Shown in pieces: positions 25,395 to 33,212 of a DNA stretch of 51,340 bases (its first letter is position 1; the number at the start of each line of letters is the position of its first letter). Source of the stretch: Solirubrobacteraceae bacterium (GTDB taxonomy: Bacteria > Actinomycetota > Thermoleophilia > Solirubrobacterales > Solirubrobacteraceae); contig JAEMQS010000029.1 of NCBI GenBank assembly GCA_016463765.1, forward strand, positions 1 to 51,340, in the 5' to 3' direction. Both the position numbers and the translations under genes were made by a program. A model generated the notes under the pieces. That model worked only from the letters and a program-made list of their open reading frames with translations, made no database searches and was not told where the DNA came from.

Positions 25395-26854
25395 GCGGCC
25401 TCGGTTCGATCGACGGGCTGGGAAAGACTGGCCCAGAGGTGTTGGACGGCGCTCGCCCGGTACGGGCGCCAGCGCTCGGCCAGCCGCAGCACGGCGTTCG
25501 GCCGGCCGTCCTGGCCGAGGCGCTCGAGGGCATGGCGGACCCCGAGGTCGGTCGGCAGGAACGCGTCCGGATCGCGCAGCGCGCGCATCGCGATGTACGA
25601 CGCGGTCCACGGACCGATGCCCGGCAGCGCGACGAGCGCCGCGTGCGCCGCCTCGCGGTCGACGCCCACGTCCAACGCGATGTCGCCGCCGGCCAGCGCG
25701 GACGCGAGCCCACGGAGCGCCGCCGCCCGGGCCCGGGGCATCGCGGGCTCGGCCGTCGCCAGCGCGGCGGCGGACGGGAACAGGTGGGTCACCCCGCCGA
25801 GCGGCCGGCCCAGCGGCTCGCCGTGCTCGGCGACGAGCCGGCCGGCGAGCGTCGCCGCACCCGCGAGCGAGACCTGCTGGCCGAGCACCGCGCGCACCGC
25901 GAGCTCGTGCGCGTCGACGTGACCGGGCACCCGCCGGCCCGGGGCGGCCGCCACCAGCGGGCCGAGCAGCGGGTCGGCGCCCAGCGCGTCGGCGACGCCC
26001 CGCGGGTCGGCGTCGAGGTCGAGCAGGGTGCGCGACCGCTGCACCGCGGCGCTGAGGTCGCGGACGTCGTCGAGGCGCAGCCGGGCGACCACGTGGCCGT
26101 CGGCGGGTTCCAGTTCGACGACCCCGGCGCCGTGCGGCAGGCGCAGGCTGCGGCGGTACACCCCGCCGTCGACCTCCTCGACGCCCGGCACCGCGCGCCG
26201 GCCGAGGAACGCGATGAGGTCCGCACCGTCGAACGGCTCGCGGTGCGGCAGGCGCAGTGTGATCATCCCGCTGTCCGCGGCGCGGCCCTGCCTTCGCGCG
26301 CGGGCCCGCAGGTCGCGCGGCGCCTCGGCGAAGACCTCCCGGATCGTGTCGTTGAACTGCCGCACGCTGCGAAAGCCCGCGGCGAACGCGACCTCGCCGG
26401 CGGGCATCGACGTCGTCTCCAGCAGCACGCGTGAGGTCTGCGCGCGCTGCGCCCGGGCGAGCGCCAGCGGGCCCGCGCCGACGACCGCGACGAGCTGGCG
26501 GTGCACGTGGCGCTCGGTGTAGCCGAGCCGCTCGGCGAGCCCGCCGACGCCCTCGCGGTCGACCACGCCGTCGGCGATCAGCCGCATCGCGCGGCCGACG
26601 AGGTCCGAGCGCAGATCCCAGTCCGGCGAGCCCGGCGTCGCGTCGGGGCGGCAGCGCTTGCACGCCCGCAGTCCCGACTCCTGCGCCGCCGCGGCGGTGG
26701 AGAAGAACCGCACGTTCTGCCGCTTCGGCGTCCGCGCAGGACAGCTCGGCCGGCAGTAGATCCCGGTGGTGCGCACGCCGACGTAGACCCAGCCGTCGAA
26801 GCGCGCGTCGCCCCGCTCCACGGCCTGCCAGATGCGATCGGCGTCGATGAGCAT
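25391..26854 (-). CDS. Ada N-domain/AraC/AlkA fusion DNA-repair protein
   Basis: A 487-aa fusion. Residues 1-75 are the Ada zinc domain, with C34, C38, C65 and C68 (GIYCRPSCPA, CKRC); the first of these corresponds to the methylphosphotriester acceptor of Ada. Residues about 85-190 are an AraC-type helix-turn-helix (LAERLGYTERHVHRQL, FAAGFRSVRQFNDTIREVF). The rest is AlkA: an N-terminal AlkA domain, then HhH-GPD (LVALPGIGPWTASYIAMRAL) with catalytic Asp in FLPTDLGVR. It senses methylation damage, activates transcription and excises alkylated bases. It forms an operon with MGMT. This fusion is known in actinobacteria. Start is ATG at 26854. Confidence 0.93.
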   Translation of the reverse strand: MLIDADRIWQAVERGDARFDGWVYVGVRTTGIYCRPSCPARTPKRQNVRFFSTAAAAQESGLRACKRCRPDATPGSPDWDLRSDLVGRAMRLIADGVVDREGVGGLAERLGYTERHVHRQLVAVVGAGPLALARAQRAQTSRVLLETTSMPAGEVAFAAGFRSVRQFNDTIREVFAEAPRDLRARARRQGRAADSGMITLRLPHREPFDGADLIAFLGRRAVPGVEEVDGGVYRRSLRLPHGAGVVELEPADGHVVARLRLDDVRDLSAAVQRSRTLLDLDADPRGVADALGADPLLGPLVAAAPGRRVPGHVDAHELAVRAVLGQQVSLAGAATLAGRLVAEHGEPLGRPLGGVTHLFPSAAALATAEPAMPRARAAALRGLASALAGGDIALDVGVDREAAHAALVALPGIGPWTASYIAMRALRDPDAFLPTDLGVRHALERLGQDGRPNAVLRLAERWRPYRASAVQHLWASLSQPVDRTEAA

Positions 26855-26887
26855 GTCGTCACCGTTGCACACGCCGCGGCCTTCTAC

Positions 26888-26933
26888 TCGCGGAAATCGG
26901 ACATGTCCCCACCACGACGTCCGATACCCGCGA
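26888..26933. promoter_or_regulatory. Composite inverted repeat in the Ada-AlkA/acyl-CoA dehydrogenase divergent region
   Basis: TCGCGG (26888-26893), two bases, ATCGGAC (26896-26902), 16 bases, GTCCGAT (26919-26925), two bases, CCGCGA (26928-26933). Thirteen of fifteen positions pair. It begins 34 bases upstream of the Ada-AlkA start and could be the operator of that operon or an RNA hairpin in its leader. Confidence 0.5.
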
Positions 26934-26941
26934 GGCCCCGC

Positions 26942-26960
26942 GGTGTGGGGCGACCACACC
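26942..26960. promoter_or_regulatory. Shared 19-bp palindrome, copy 2 (acyl-CoA dehydrogenase/ligase)
   Basis: GGTGTG-GGGCGAC-CACACC, ending 33 bases upstream of the acyl-CoA dehydrogenase ATG. It is a perfect match to the arms found at 41549 and 46236. Confidence 0.75.
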
Positions 26961-26993
26961 CCGTCCTCGCCGCGCGCGCACGACGATCACCCC

Positions 26994-28157
26994 ATGAGCA
27001 CGACACTGGCGCCGAACACCAGCGCACTGACCGATGAGCAGACCGACTTCGTCGCGGCCATCCGCGACTTCTGCGACCGCGAGGTCGGGACCCGTGAGCA
27101 GCGCGACACGCTGACGCACCACGGCAAGCACCCCCACGTCCCCGAGCTGTACGCGAAGGTCGCGGAGCTCGGCTGGCTCGGCATCGCCATCGGCGAGGAG
27201 TACGGCGGCATCGGCGGCAGCATGGTCGACCTCATGCTCTTCCTCGAGGAGACCGCGCGCGGCATGCTGCCCATCGGCGGCTTCGCGGTGAGCATGATCT
27301 CCGCGGGCGCCATCGAGCGCTTCGGCACCGACGAGCAGAAGACCGAGATCCTCGGCGGCATCGCCAACGGCAACGTCGAGTCGATCGCGATGAGCGAGCC
27401 CGGCTCGGGATCGGACGTCGGCAGCCTGCAGTGCCGCGCCGAGAAGGTCCCCGGCGGCTACAAGGTCAACGGCCAGAAGACGTGGATCAGCGAGGCGCAG
27501 TTCGCGTCCCACATCCTGCTCGTCTGCCGCACCACCCCGGGCGGCAAGAAGCATGAGGGCCTGACGATGCTGTCGGTCCCCGTCCCGACCGAGGGCGTCG
27601 AGATCCGCCCCATCGAGACCATGGGCGGCGAGGTCGTCAACGACGTCTTCTTCACCGACGTCTTCGTCCCCGAGTCCGCGCTCGTCGGCCAGGAGGACCA
27701 GGCCTGGATGCAGCTCATGGCGGGCCTGAACCTCGAGCGCCTCATCATCGCCGGACTGTCGCTCGGCGCCGCGCAGCGCTCGTTCGACGACACGCTGACC
27801 TACATCAAGGAGCGCGAGCAGTTCGGCCGCCCGATCGGCTCGTTCCAGGCGCTCAAGCACCGCGTCGCCGACCTCGCGACGGAGCTGGAGTGCACCCGCC
27901 TGCTGACCTACGACGTCGCCCGCAAGGTCGACGCCAACCCGGGCGCGCTGTTCCCCCGCGAGGCGTCGATGGCGAAGCTCAAGGCGACCGAGGTGTCGAA
28001 GCTCGTCGCGCTGGAGGGCATGCAGATGATGGGCGGCTACGGCTACGCCACCGAGTACGACATGGAGGGGCATGTGCGACAGGCACTCGTCTCCACGATC
28101 TACGGTGGCACCAGCGAGATCCAGCGGGACATCATCGGGCGCACGTACGGCCTCTAG
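26994..28157 (+). CDS. Acyl-CoA dehydrogenase
   Basis: A 387-aa FAD enzyme catalysing the first step of beta-oxidation (acyl-CoA to trans-2-enoyl-CoA). Helical N-domain (about 10-125), beta-domain with SEPGSGSDVGSL and KTWISEAQF, and C-terminal helices with REQFGRPIGSFQALKHRVAD and GGYGYATEYDMEGHVR. The usual C-terminal catalytic Glu position reads YGGTSEI (Gly), but E248 in LNLERLI aligns with the alternative catalytic Glu of isovaleryl- and long-chain-acyl-CoA dehydrogenases, so it should be active, perhaps on long or branched chains. ATG at 26994. An acyl-CoA ligase follows after 11 bases, forming an operon. Confidence 0.93.
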   Translation: MSTTLAPNTSALTDEQTDFVAAIRDFCDREVGTREQRDTLTHHGKHPHVPELYAKVAELGWLGIAIGEEYGGIGGSMVDLMLFLEETARGMLPIGGFAVSMISAGAIERFGTDEQKTEILGGIANGNVESIAMSEPGSGSDVGSLQCRAEKVPGGYKVNGQKTWISEAQFASHILLVCRTTPGGKKHEGLTMLSVPVPTEGVEIRPIETMGGEVVNDVFFTDVFVPESALVGQEDQAWMQLMAGLNLERLIIAGLSLGAAQRSFDDTLTYIKEREQFGRPIGSFQALKHRVADLATELECTRLLTYDVARKVDANPGALFPREASMAKLKATEVSKLVALEGMQMMGGYGYATEYDMEGHVRQALVSTIYGGTSEIQRDIIGRTYGL

Positions 28158-28168
28158 AAGGAGCACAC

Positions 28169-29764
28169 ATGCGGGAGACGGCGGGTCGAATCGCGACAAC
28201 GGTTTCGGTGCTGCACCGGGCGGGCGCGCTGCGCCTGGACCCGCCGCCGACGTTCCTGCGGGTGGCGCGGGAGATGCGCCGCTGGGGACCCGGTCTGGCC
28301 GGGGCCGTCGCCGCGCACGCGGCCCGCAACCCGCTGCAGGTCGCGCTTATCGACGAGCTCGGCCCGCAGACCTACGGCGAACTCGACGAGCGGTCGTCCC
28401 GCCTGGCCAACGCGCTGGCGGCGGGCGGCCTCCGCGCCGGCGAGCGGGTCGGTCTCCTCTGCCGTGACCACCGCTTCTTCGTCGAAGCGGCGACCGCGAC
28501 GAACAAGCTCGGCTGCGACCTCGTGCTGCTGAACACGGCCTTCAGCGCCCCGCAGCTGCGTGACGTCATCGCGCGCGAAGAGGTGAAGGTCCTCGTCCAC
28601 GACGCGGAGTTCGCCCCGATGACCTCCGACGACGGGCCGCGCCGCGTGCTGGCGTGGACCGAGCCGGGGGTCGCGGGCGACACGGTCGACACCCTCGTGC
28701 GCGCCGGCTCCCCGGTGCCACCGACCCCTCCGGCGGAGCCGGGGCGCACGATCCTGCTGACCTCCGGGACGACCGGCACGCCCAAGGGCGCCAAGCGCCC
28801 GGCCGAGACGCCGGTCGACGCGATCGTCGGCTTCCTCGAGCGCGTCCCGCTGCGCGGCGGCACCCGCCACTTCGTCGTCGCGCCCATGTTCCACGCGTGG
28901 GGCTACGCGCACTTCGGGCTGTGCATCCTGCTCGGCATGGAGGTCGTCATGCGGCGGCGCTTCGACCCCGAGCAGACGCTCGCGACCATCCACCGCTTCC
29001 GCCCGCGGTCGGCGGCGATGGTGCCGGTCATGGCGCAGCGGATCCTCGCGCTGCCCGAGGAGGTGCGGGCGCGGTACGACTGCTCGTCCCTGGAGATCGT
29101 GGCACTCGGCGGCTCGGCGATTCCCGGCGACCTCGCGATCCGCTGGATGGACGAGTTCGGCGACAACACCTACAACACGTACGGCTCGACCGAGGTCGCG
29201 ATCGTGTCGATCGCCGGCCCATCGGACCTGCGCGAGGACCCGGCGACCGCGGGCCACCTCGTGCGCGGCGCGGACGTGAAGCTCCTCGACGCCGAGGACC
29301 GCGTGGTCCCCCAGGGCGCTCCGGGCCGGATCTTCGTGGGCGCGACCGCGTCGTTCGACGGCTACACCGACGGGCGCACGAAGGCGATCGTCGACGGCTA
29401 CATGAGCAGCGGCGACATGGGCTCGTTCGACGCGCAGGGCCGCCTGCGCATCGAGGGCCGCGACGACGACATGATCATCAGCGGCGGCGAGAACGTCTAC
29501 CCGCGGGAAGTCGAAGACCTGATCTCGATGCAGCCCGAGGTGCTGGAGGCCGCGGTCATCGGGGTCGACGACGACGAGTTCGGCCAGCGGCTGCGCGCGT
29601 TCGTCGTGCTGCACGACGGCGAGGAGCTGTCCGAGCGCGCGATCTGCGACGCGGTGCGCAGCTCGCTGGCGCGGTACAAGGTCCCGCGTGAGGTCGTGTT
29701 CCTCGACGAGCTGCCACGGACCAGCACGGGGAAGATCCTGAAGCGGGAGCTGACGCGGGCGTAG
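28169..29764 (+). CDS. Acyl-CoA ligase (AMP-forming, FadD-type)
   Basis: A 531-aa adenylate-forming ligase activating a fatty or related carboxylic acid with ATP and CoA. P-loop ILLTSGTTGTPKGAK (about residue 195), VAPMFHAWGYAH, the A5 motif YNTYGSTEV, A7 GYMSSGDMGSFD, A8 IEGRDDDMIISGGENVYP and the C-terminal catalytic Lys in PRTSTGKILKREL are all present. An N-terminal extension of about 45 residues precedes the enzyme core. ATG at 28169 has AGAAGGAG 5 bases upstream. It is second in the operon with the acyl-CoA dehydrogenase, a plain activation plus beta-oxidation pair. Confidence 0.92.
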   Translation: MRETAGRIATTVSVLHRAGALRLDPPPTFLRVAREMRRWGPGLAGAVAAHAARNPLQVALIDELGPQTYGELDERSSRLANALAAGGLRAGERVGLLCRDHRFFVEAATATNKLGCDLVLLNTAFSAPQLRDVIAREEVKVLVHDAEFAPMTSDDGPRRVLAWTEPGVAGDTVDTLVRAGSPVPPTPPAEPGRTILLTSGTTGTPKGAKRPAETPVDAIVGFLERVPLRGGTRHFVVAPMFHAWGYAHFGLCILLGMEVVMRRRFDPEQTLATIHRFRPRSAAMVPVMAQRILALPEEVRARYDCSSLEIVALGGSAIPGDLAIRWMDEFGDNTYNTYGSTEVAIVSIAGPSDLREDPATAGHLVRGADVKLLDAEDRVVPQGAPGRIFVGATASFDGYTDGRTKAIVDGYMSSGDMGSFDAQGRLRIEGRDDDMIISGGENVYPREVEDLISMQPEVLEAAVIGVDDDEFGQRLRAFVVLHDGEELSERAICDAVRSSLARYKVPREVVFLDELPRTSTGKILKRELTRA

Positions 29765-29775
29765 CCCGGGAGGGA

Positions 29776-29823
29776 CATCGGGTCGAGAACCGGGTACGTG
29801 AGTACCCACTTCTCGACCCGATG
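29776..29823. repeat. Large two-part hairpin upstream of the ECF sigma gene
   Basis: A perfect 14-bp outer stem, CATCGGGTCGAGAA (29776-29789) with its complement (29810-29823), a 2x2 internal mismatch, a 6-bp inner stem GGGTAC/GTACCC and a GTGA tetraloop (a GNRA type). It begins 12 bases past the ligase stop and ends 18 bases before the likely sigma start. It could terminate the operon upstream or control the sigma gene; there is no T-tract. Confidence 0.7.
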
Positions 29824-29841
29824 CCGAGGAGGGCGATGACA

Positions 29842-30846
29842 ATGCGGGCGCCCGACCGTCACACCACCATGCCCACCGACACCGCCTCGCTCGTCACCGC
29901 CGCCACCGCCGGTGACGAGTCCGCCTTCGCCCAGCTCTCGGCCCGCCACCGGCGCGAGCTCCAGGTCCACTGCTACCGGATGCTCGGCTCGTTCGAGGAG
30001 GCCGAGGACATGGTGCAGGAGACCTTCCTGCGCGCGTGGCGCAAGCGCGAGACCTACGCGGGGCGCGCGTCGTTCCGTGCGTGGCTCTACCGGATCGCGA
30101 CGAACGCCTGCCTGGACCGGCTCGAGCGCGCGCCGCGCGAGATCCCCGCGGACGCCGACCCGGCCCGCGTGTTCGAGGTCCCGTGGCTCCAGCCGATCCC
30201 CGACAGCGTCCTCGACGACGACCCGCACGCCACCGTCGCCGCGCGCGAGACCATCGAGCTCGCGTTCATCGTCGCCATCCAGCACCTGCCGCCGCAGTCG
30301 CGCGCCGCGTTCATCCTGCGCGACGTCCTGGACTGGTCGGCGAAGGACACCGCGGCCGCGCTGGAGATCAGCGTGCCCGCCGCGAACAGCGCCCTCCAAC
30401 GCGCGCGGGAGACGCTCCGCGACCGGCTGCCCGAGCAGCGCGCCGCGTGGCCGGCCGGGACCGACGCGACCGCGGCGGAGCGCCAACTGCTGCAGGAATA
30501 CATGGCCGCCAGCGAGCGCGGCGACGGGCAGGCGCTGATCGCCACGATTCGGCGCGACGCGCGCTGGGCCATGCCGCCCGAGACGCTGTCGGTGGTCGGG
30601 AACCGGGAGATGCTCGCCTCGTGGGAGCAAGGTGGGTTCGGCACGGACAAGATGGGCCCGATGCGCTGCGTCGTCACGCGAGCGAACCGCCAGCCCGCGA
30701 TCGCGTGCTACATCCAGCGCCCCGGCGACGATGTGTTCCGCCCGCTGGCGCTCGACGTGCTGCGCATCGAGGACGGGCTGGTCGCGGAGATCCTGAGCTT
30801 CGCCCCGCCGGCGTTCGCGGCGTTCGACCTCCCCGAGACCGTGTAG
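29842..30846 (+). CDS. SigG/SigX5-like ECF sigma factor with SnoaL-like C-terminal domain
   Basis: A 334-aa sigma factor. Region 2 (LQVHCYRMLGSFEEAEDMVQ, SFRAWLYRIATNACLDRLE) is followed by the family mark WLQPIPDSVLD, then region 4 (IQHLPPQSRAAFILRDVLDWS, VPAANSALQRARETL). The last 120 residues (EYMAASERGDGQALIATI to the end) have a SnoaL/NTF2-like pattern, typical of the actinobacterial SigG/SigJ groups in which this domain tunes the sigma factor without a classical anti-sigma. Three ATGs lie at 29821, 29836 and 29842; GAGGAGGG sits 8 bases from 29842, which I prefer. The gene is bracketed by related hairpins at 29776 and 30858. Confidence 0.87.
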   Translation: MRAPDRHTTMPTDTASLVTAATAGDESAFAQLSARHRRELQVHCYRMLGSFEEAEDMVQETFLRAWRKRETYAGRASFRAWLYRIATNACLDRLERAPREIPADADPARVFEVPWLQPIPDSVLDDDPHATVAARETIELAFIVAIQHLPPQSRAAFILRDVLDWSAKDTAAALEISVPAANSALQRARETLRDRLPEQRAAWPAGTDATAAERQLLQEYMAASERGDGQALIATIRRDARWAMPPETLSVVGNREMLASWEQGGFGTDKMGPMRCVVTRANRQPAIACYIQRPGDDVFRPLALDVLRIEDGLVAEILSFAPPAFAAFDLPETV

Positions 30847-30857
30847 CCGGGAACCCG

Positions 30858-30894
30858 CGTCGAGAACCTCCCGCCCAGCGCGACGTTCTCGACG
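30858..30894. repeat. Hairpin downstream of the ECF sigma gene, sharing the upstream arm
   Basis: A perfect 10-bp stem, CGTCGAGAAC (30858-30867) with GTTCTCGACG (30885-30894), and a 17-base loop. It starts 12 bases past the stop. The arm shares GTCGAGAAC with the hairpin in front of the gene. A smaller 7-bp hairpin (CGCGGTC/GACCGCG, 30928-30946) follows in the same 160-base gap. Confidence 0.6.
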
Positions 30895-31006
30895 TAGGTC
30901 TGTCGCGTACCCGACACGACGCCTGTCCGCGGTCGGACGGACCGCGCACGGAACCGTCCGTAGCTTCGATGGCACCCCTCCGACCGACCTCCCGAAGGAG
31001 TCCATC

Positions 31007-31885
31007 ATGTCCCCGCGCAGCATCCTCATCGCCATCCTCGCCCTCGTCACGCTCGCCGCCCTTCCAGGCGCAGCGCAGGCCGATGCTCCGTCGGGCACGA
31101 CCCAGTGGCGCGTGGCCAACGCCTCGAGCGTCTCGAACGGCACGGAGTACCAGCTGTTCAACGGCGGCGCGCGCATTGGCTACGAGAACCGCACCTTCGG
31201 CGTCGACCTCGGCTGGAACCAGGGCAGCAAGGGCGGCCACTTCGTCTTCATGCGTGACAGCGGCAAGCCGAATGTCCGCGACCACCGCGCCGGCCCGCTC
31301 GCCGAGGACCAGCGCGTCGCGATCTACAACACGAAGACGCGCAAGTACCTCCGGTTCCACGAGCGCGGCATCTGGAAGGCCGAGCTGGAGTGGGACCGCT
31401 CGCCGCAGTACCAGTGGGAGCTCCACGGCCAGAACGGCCCTCGCTTCGCCCTGTTCAACACGAAGGTGCGCCGCTACCTCGTGCACCAGGTCAAGAACTA
31501 CGGCATCAACCTCGGCTGGCACCAGAGCGGGCCGCCGCCGGTCCAGTCCTTCAGCGTGCCGCTGAGCGCGCAGCCGGTGGTCCAGGGCTTCATCCCGTTC
31601 GTCGGCTCGTTCGGCGGCGGCACGCAGGGCAAGCTGCTGAGCGTCCAGAACGCGAGCACGTCGAGCACGCTGCGCTTCGTCAAGCCCGGCAAGCAGACGT
31701 CGGACTGCGGCAACCCCGACGCGACCATCACCGTCGCGCCCCGGGCGAGCCTCACGGCCGAGCAGCTGAAGACGCTCTACGGCGTCGCCACCCCGCGGCT
31801 CCCCGTCAACTTCCTGGCGTGCGTGGCGAACGCGTCGCCGGTGACCCTGACGCACCTGAACATCACGTACCAGCTCGACGGATGA
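31007..31885 (+). CDS. Secreted protein with three beta-trefoil-like repeats
   Basis: A 292-aa protein. An N-terminal signal peptide (MSPRSILIAILALVTLAALP, cleavage near AQA-DA) marks export. Residues about 35-180 hold three repeats of about 50 residues, each with a core like (L/I)(F/Y)N-x-x-x-x-x-x-x-Y or YL and then G(V/I)(D/N)LGW: YQLFNGG...GVDLGW, AIYNTKTRKYLRF...LEW, and ALFNTKVRRYLVH...GINLGW. This resembles fascin/ricin-like beta-trefoils that bind sugars or other proteins. The remaining C-terminal 100 residues contain two Cys and match nothing I know. Strong RBS GAAGGAG precedes the ATG. The role is unknown. Confidence 0.75.
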   Translation: MSPRSILIAILALVTLAALPGAAQADAPSGTTQWRVANASSVSNGTEYQLFNGGARIGYENRTFGVDLGWNQGSKGGHFVFMRDSGKPNVRDHRAGPLAEDQRVAIYNTKTRKYLRFHERGIWKAELEWDRSPQYQWELHGQNGPRFALFNTKVRRYLVHQVKNYGINLGWHQSGPPPVQSFSVPLSAQPVVQGFIPFVGSFGGGTQGKLLSVQNASTSSTLRFVKPGKQTSDCGNPDATITVAPRASLTAEQLKTLYGVATPRLPVNFLACVANASPVTLTHLNITYQLDG

Positions 31886-31901
31886 GCCCACGCCCGGCAG
31901 G

Positions 31902-33212
31902 TCACGGCGCCGGCGCCGGCATCAGGCGCGGGAAGTCGCCGGGCTTGCCGGGCTGGTTGTTCAGCGCATCGTTGGGCTGGGGGTACGGGTTCTTGCACGA
32001 CCCGCCCCCGCCCGGCCGCGGGGTGACGCACAAGGCCTCGCGGCCGAAGCTCACCCGCGGATCGATCATCAGGTAGAGCCGCAGCCACGGACCGGCGGCG
32101 TCGCCCGACGCCGTCGCCGACGCCAGGTGTGCGAAGACGGCCGCGTAGCCGTTGGCCCGCGGCTTCAGCCACTCGGCCAGCGGGATGATGTTGCGCAGCG
32201 TCGGGACGAGCCAGCCCGCGAGCGGCTCGAGCCCGTCCACGACCGGGGCGAGCTCCTTCAGCGCGGGCGTCGCCGTATCGGCGAGAGGCGGGAGCCCGTC
32301 GATGACCCCGGCGGCCGAGCGCACCGTGGGGCCGAGCCGGTTGAAGACCGGGGTCAGCGCCTTCGTCGCGACACTGAGGTCGTCGACGACCGGACGCGCA
32401 TCGTCGACCAGTCCCGGCAGGTCGGTGAGCGTGACGTTCGCCGCCTCGGTCAGCCGGCGGGTCTCCGTGATCCCGTCCTCCAGCGCGGCGGTGCGCGAGG
32501 CGAGCGTCCCCATCGTCGTGCGGCTGTCGGCGACGATGGCCCGCAGCGTCGCCTCGCGGGCGCCGAGCGCCTGCGCGATCGTGCTGCCGCTGGTGACGAG
32601 GCCCGCGACATCGTCCTCCTGGTCATCGAGCGCGCGGGTGAGCCGGCGCAGCTGCTGGACGGACTCGCTGACCCGCGCGACGGTCGCACGCAGACGCTCC
32701 GGGTCGTCGCCCTGATTGATGCCCTCGTCGACCGTCTGCAGCGTCGAGCGCAGGTGGTCGCGGGTGTCCGGGCCGAACGCCTCGAGCGCCTCGTCAGGTG
32801 ACACGGCGTCGGTCGCCGGGATGGAGGCACCGGGCGCGAGCGCGGGCGCGTCGCGCGGGCCGCGCCGCAGCCGCAGGTACGCCTCGCCGAACGCGGTCCG
32901 CGCGCCGACCGACGCCGAGCCGCCCTGGCGCACGGGCCGGTAGTCCTCGGCGACGGTGAAGGTCACGGTCGCGCCGTCGGCGCGCGCGTCGACCTTCGTG
33001 ACCTCGCCGACCTTCACGCCGTTGACCATCACGAGCGACTTCTGGAGCAGCTGCCCGGTCTCGTCCATCTCGACGGTGAGCTCGTAGCCGTCCTGGCCGA
33101 CCTGGCTGCCCGGGCCGCCGAACGCCTGGTTGAACAGCACGAACGCGAGCACCGACACCAGGCTGATGACCGCGAGGACGACGACGCCGCTGACGGGCAC
33201 GTGCCGGTTCAT
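31902..33212 (-). CDS. Mce/MlaD-family protein, sixth Mce gene
   Basis: A 436-aa protein. One N-terminal membrane anchor (about residues 8-28), an MlaD domain (about 40-125, VNGVKVGEVTKVDARADGATVTF), then a long helical region with many Leu/Ala and predicted coiled coils, and a C-terminal tail with SCKNPYPQPND. Mce proteins form hexamers that make a lipid-conducting tunnel between the permease and the outer layer. It is last in the operon, with a 4-base overlap (ATGA) with the previous gene. The tail motif NPYP recurs in the third Mce protein (35898-37187). It converges with the trefoil-like gene 16 bases away. Confidence 0.9.
   Translation of the reverse strand: MNRHVPVSGVVVLAVISLVSVLAFVLFNQAFGGPGSQVGQDGYELTVEMDETGQLLQKSLVMVNGVKVGEVTKVDARADGATVTFTVAEDYRPVRQGGSASVGARTAFGEAYLRLRRGPRDAPALAPGASIPATDAVSPDEALEAFGPDTRDHLRSTLQTVDEGINQGDDPERLRATVARVSESVQQLRRLTRALDDQEDDVAGLVTSGSTIAQALGAREATLRAIVADSRTTMGTLASRTAALEDGITETRRLTEAANVTLTDLPGLVDDARPVVDDLSVATKALTPVFNRLGPTVRSAAGVIDGLPPLADTATPALKELAPVVDGLEPLAGWLVPTLRNIIPLAEWLKPRANGYAAVFAHLASATASGDAAGPWLRLYLMIDPRVSFGREALCVTPRPGGGGSCKNPYPQPNDALNNQPGKPGDFPRLMPAPAP

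Noticed and set aside
25395..26663. Extension of the MGMT frame to 580 aa
   Set aside because: It overlaps the Ada-AlkA gene in another frame; ATG 25394 with ATGA overlap fits the known protein length.
26994..28157. Acyl-CoA dehydrogenase seemed to lack the catalytic Glu (YGGTSEI)
   Set aside because: E248 in LNLERLI occupies the alternative catalytic position known from isovaleryl- and long-chain-acyl-CoA dehydrogenases.
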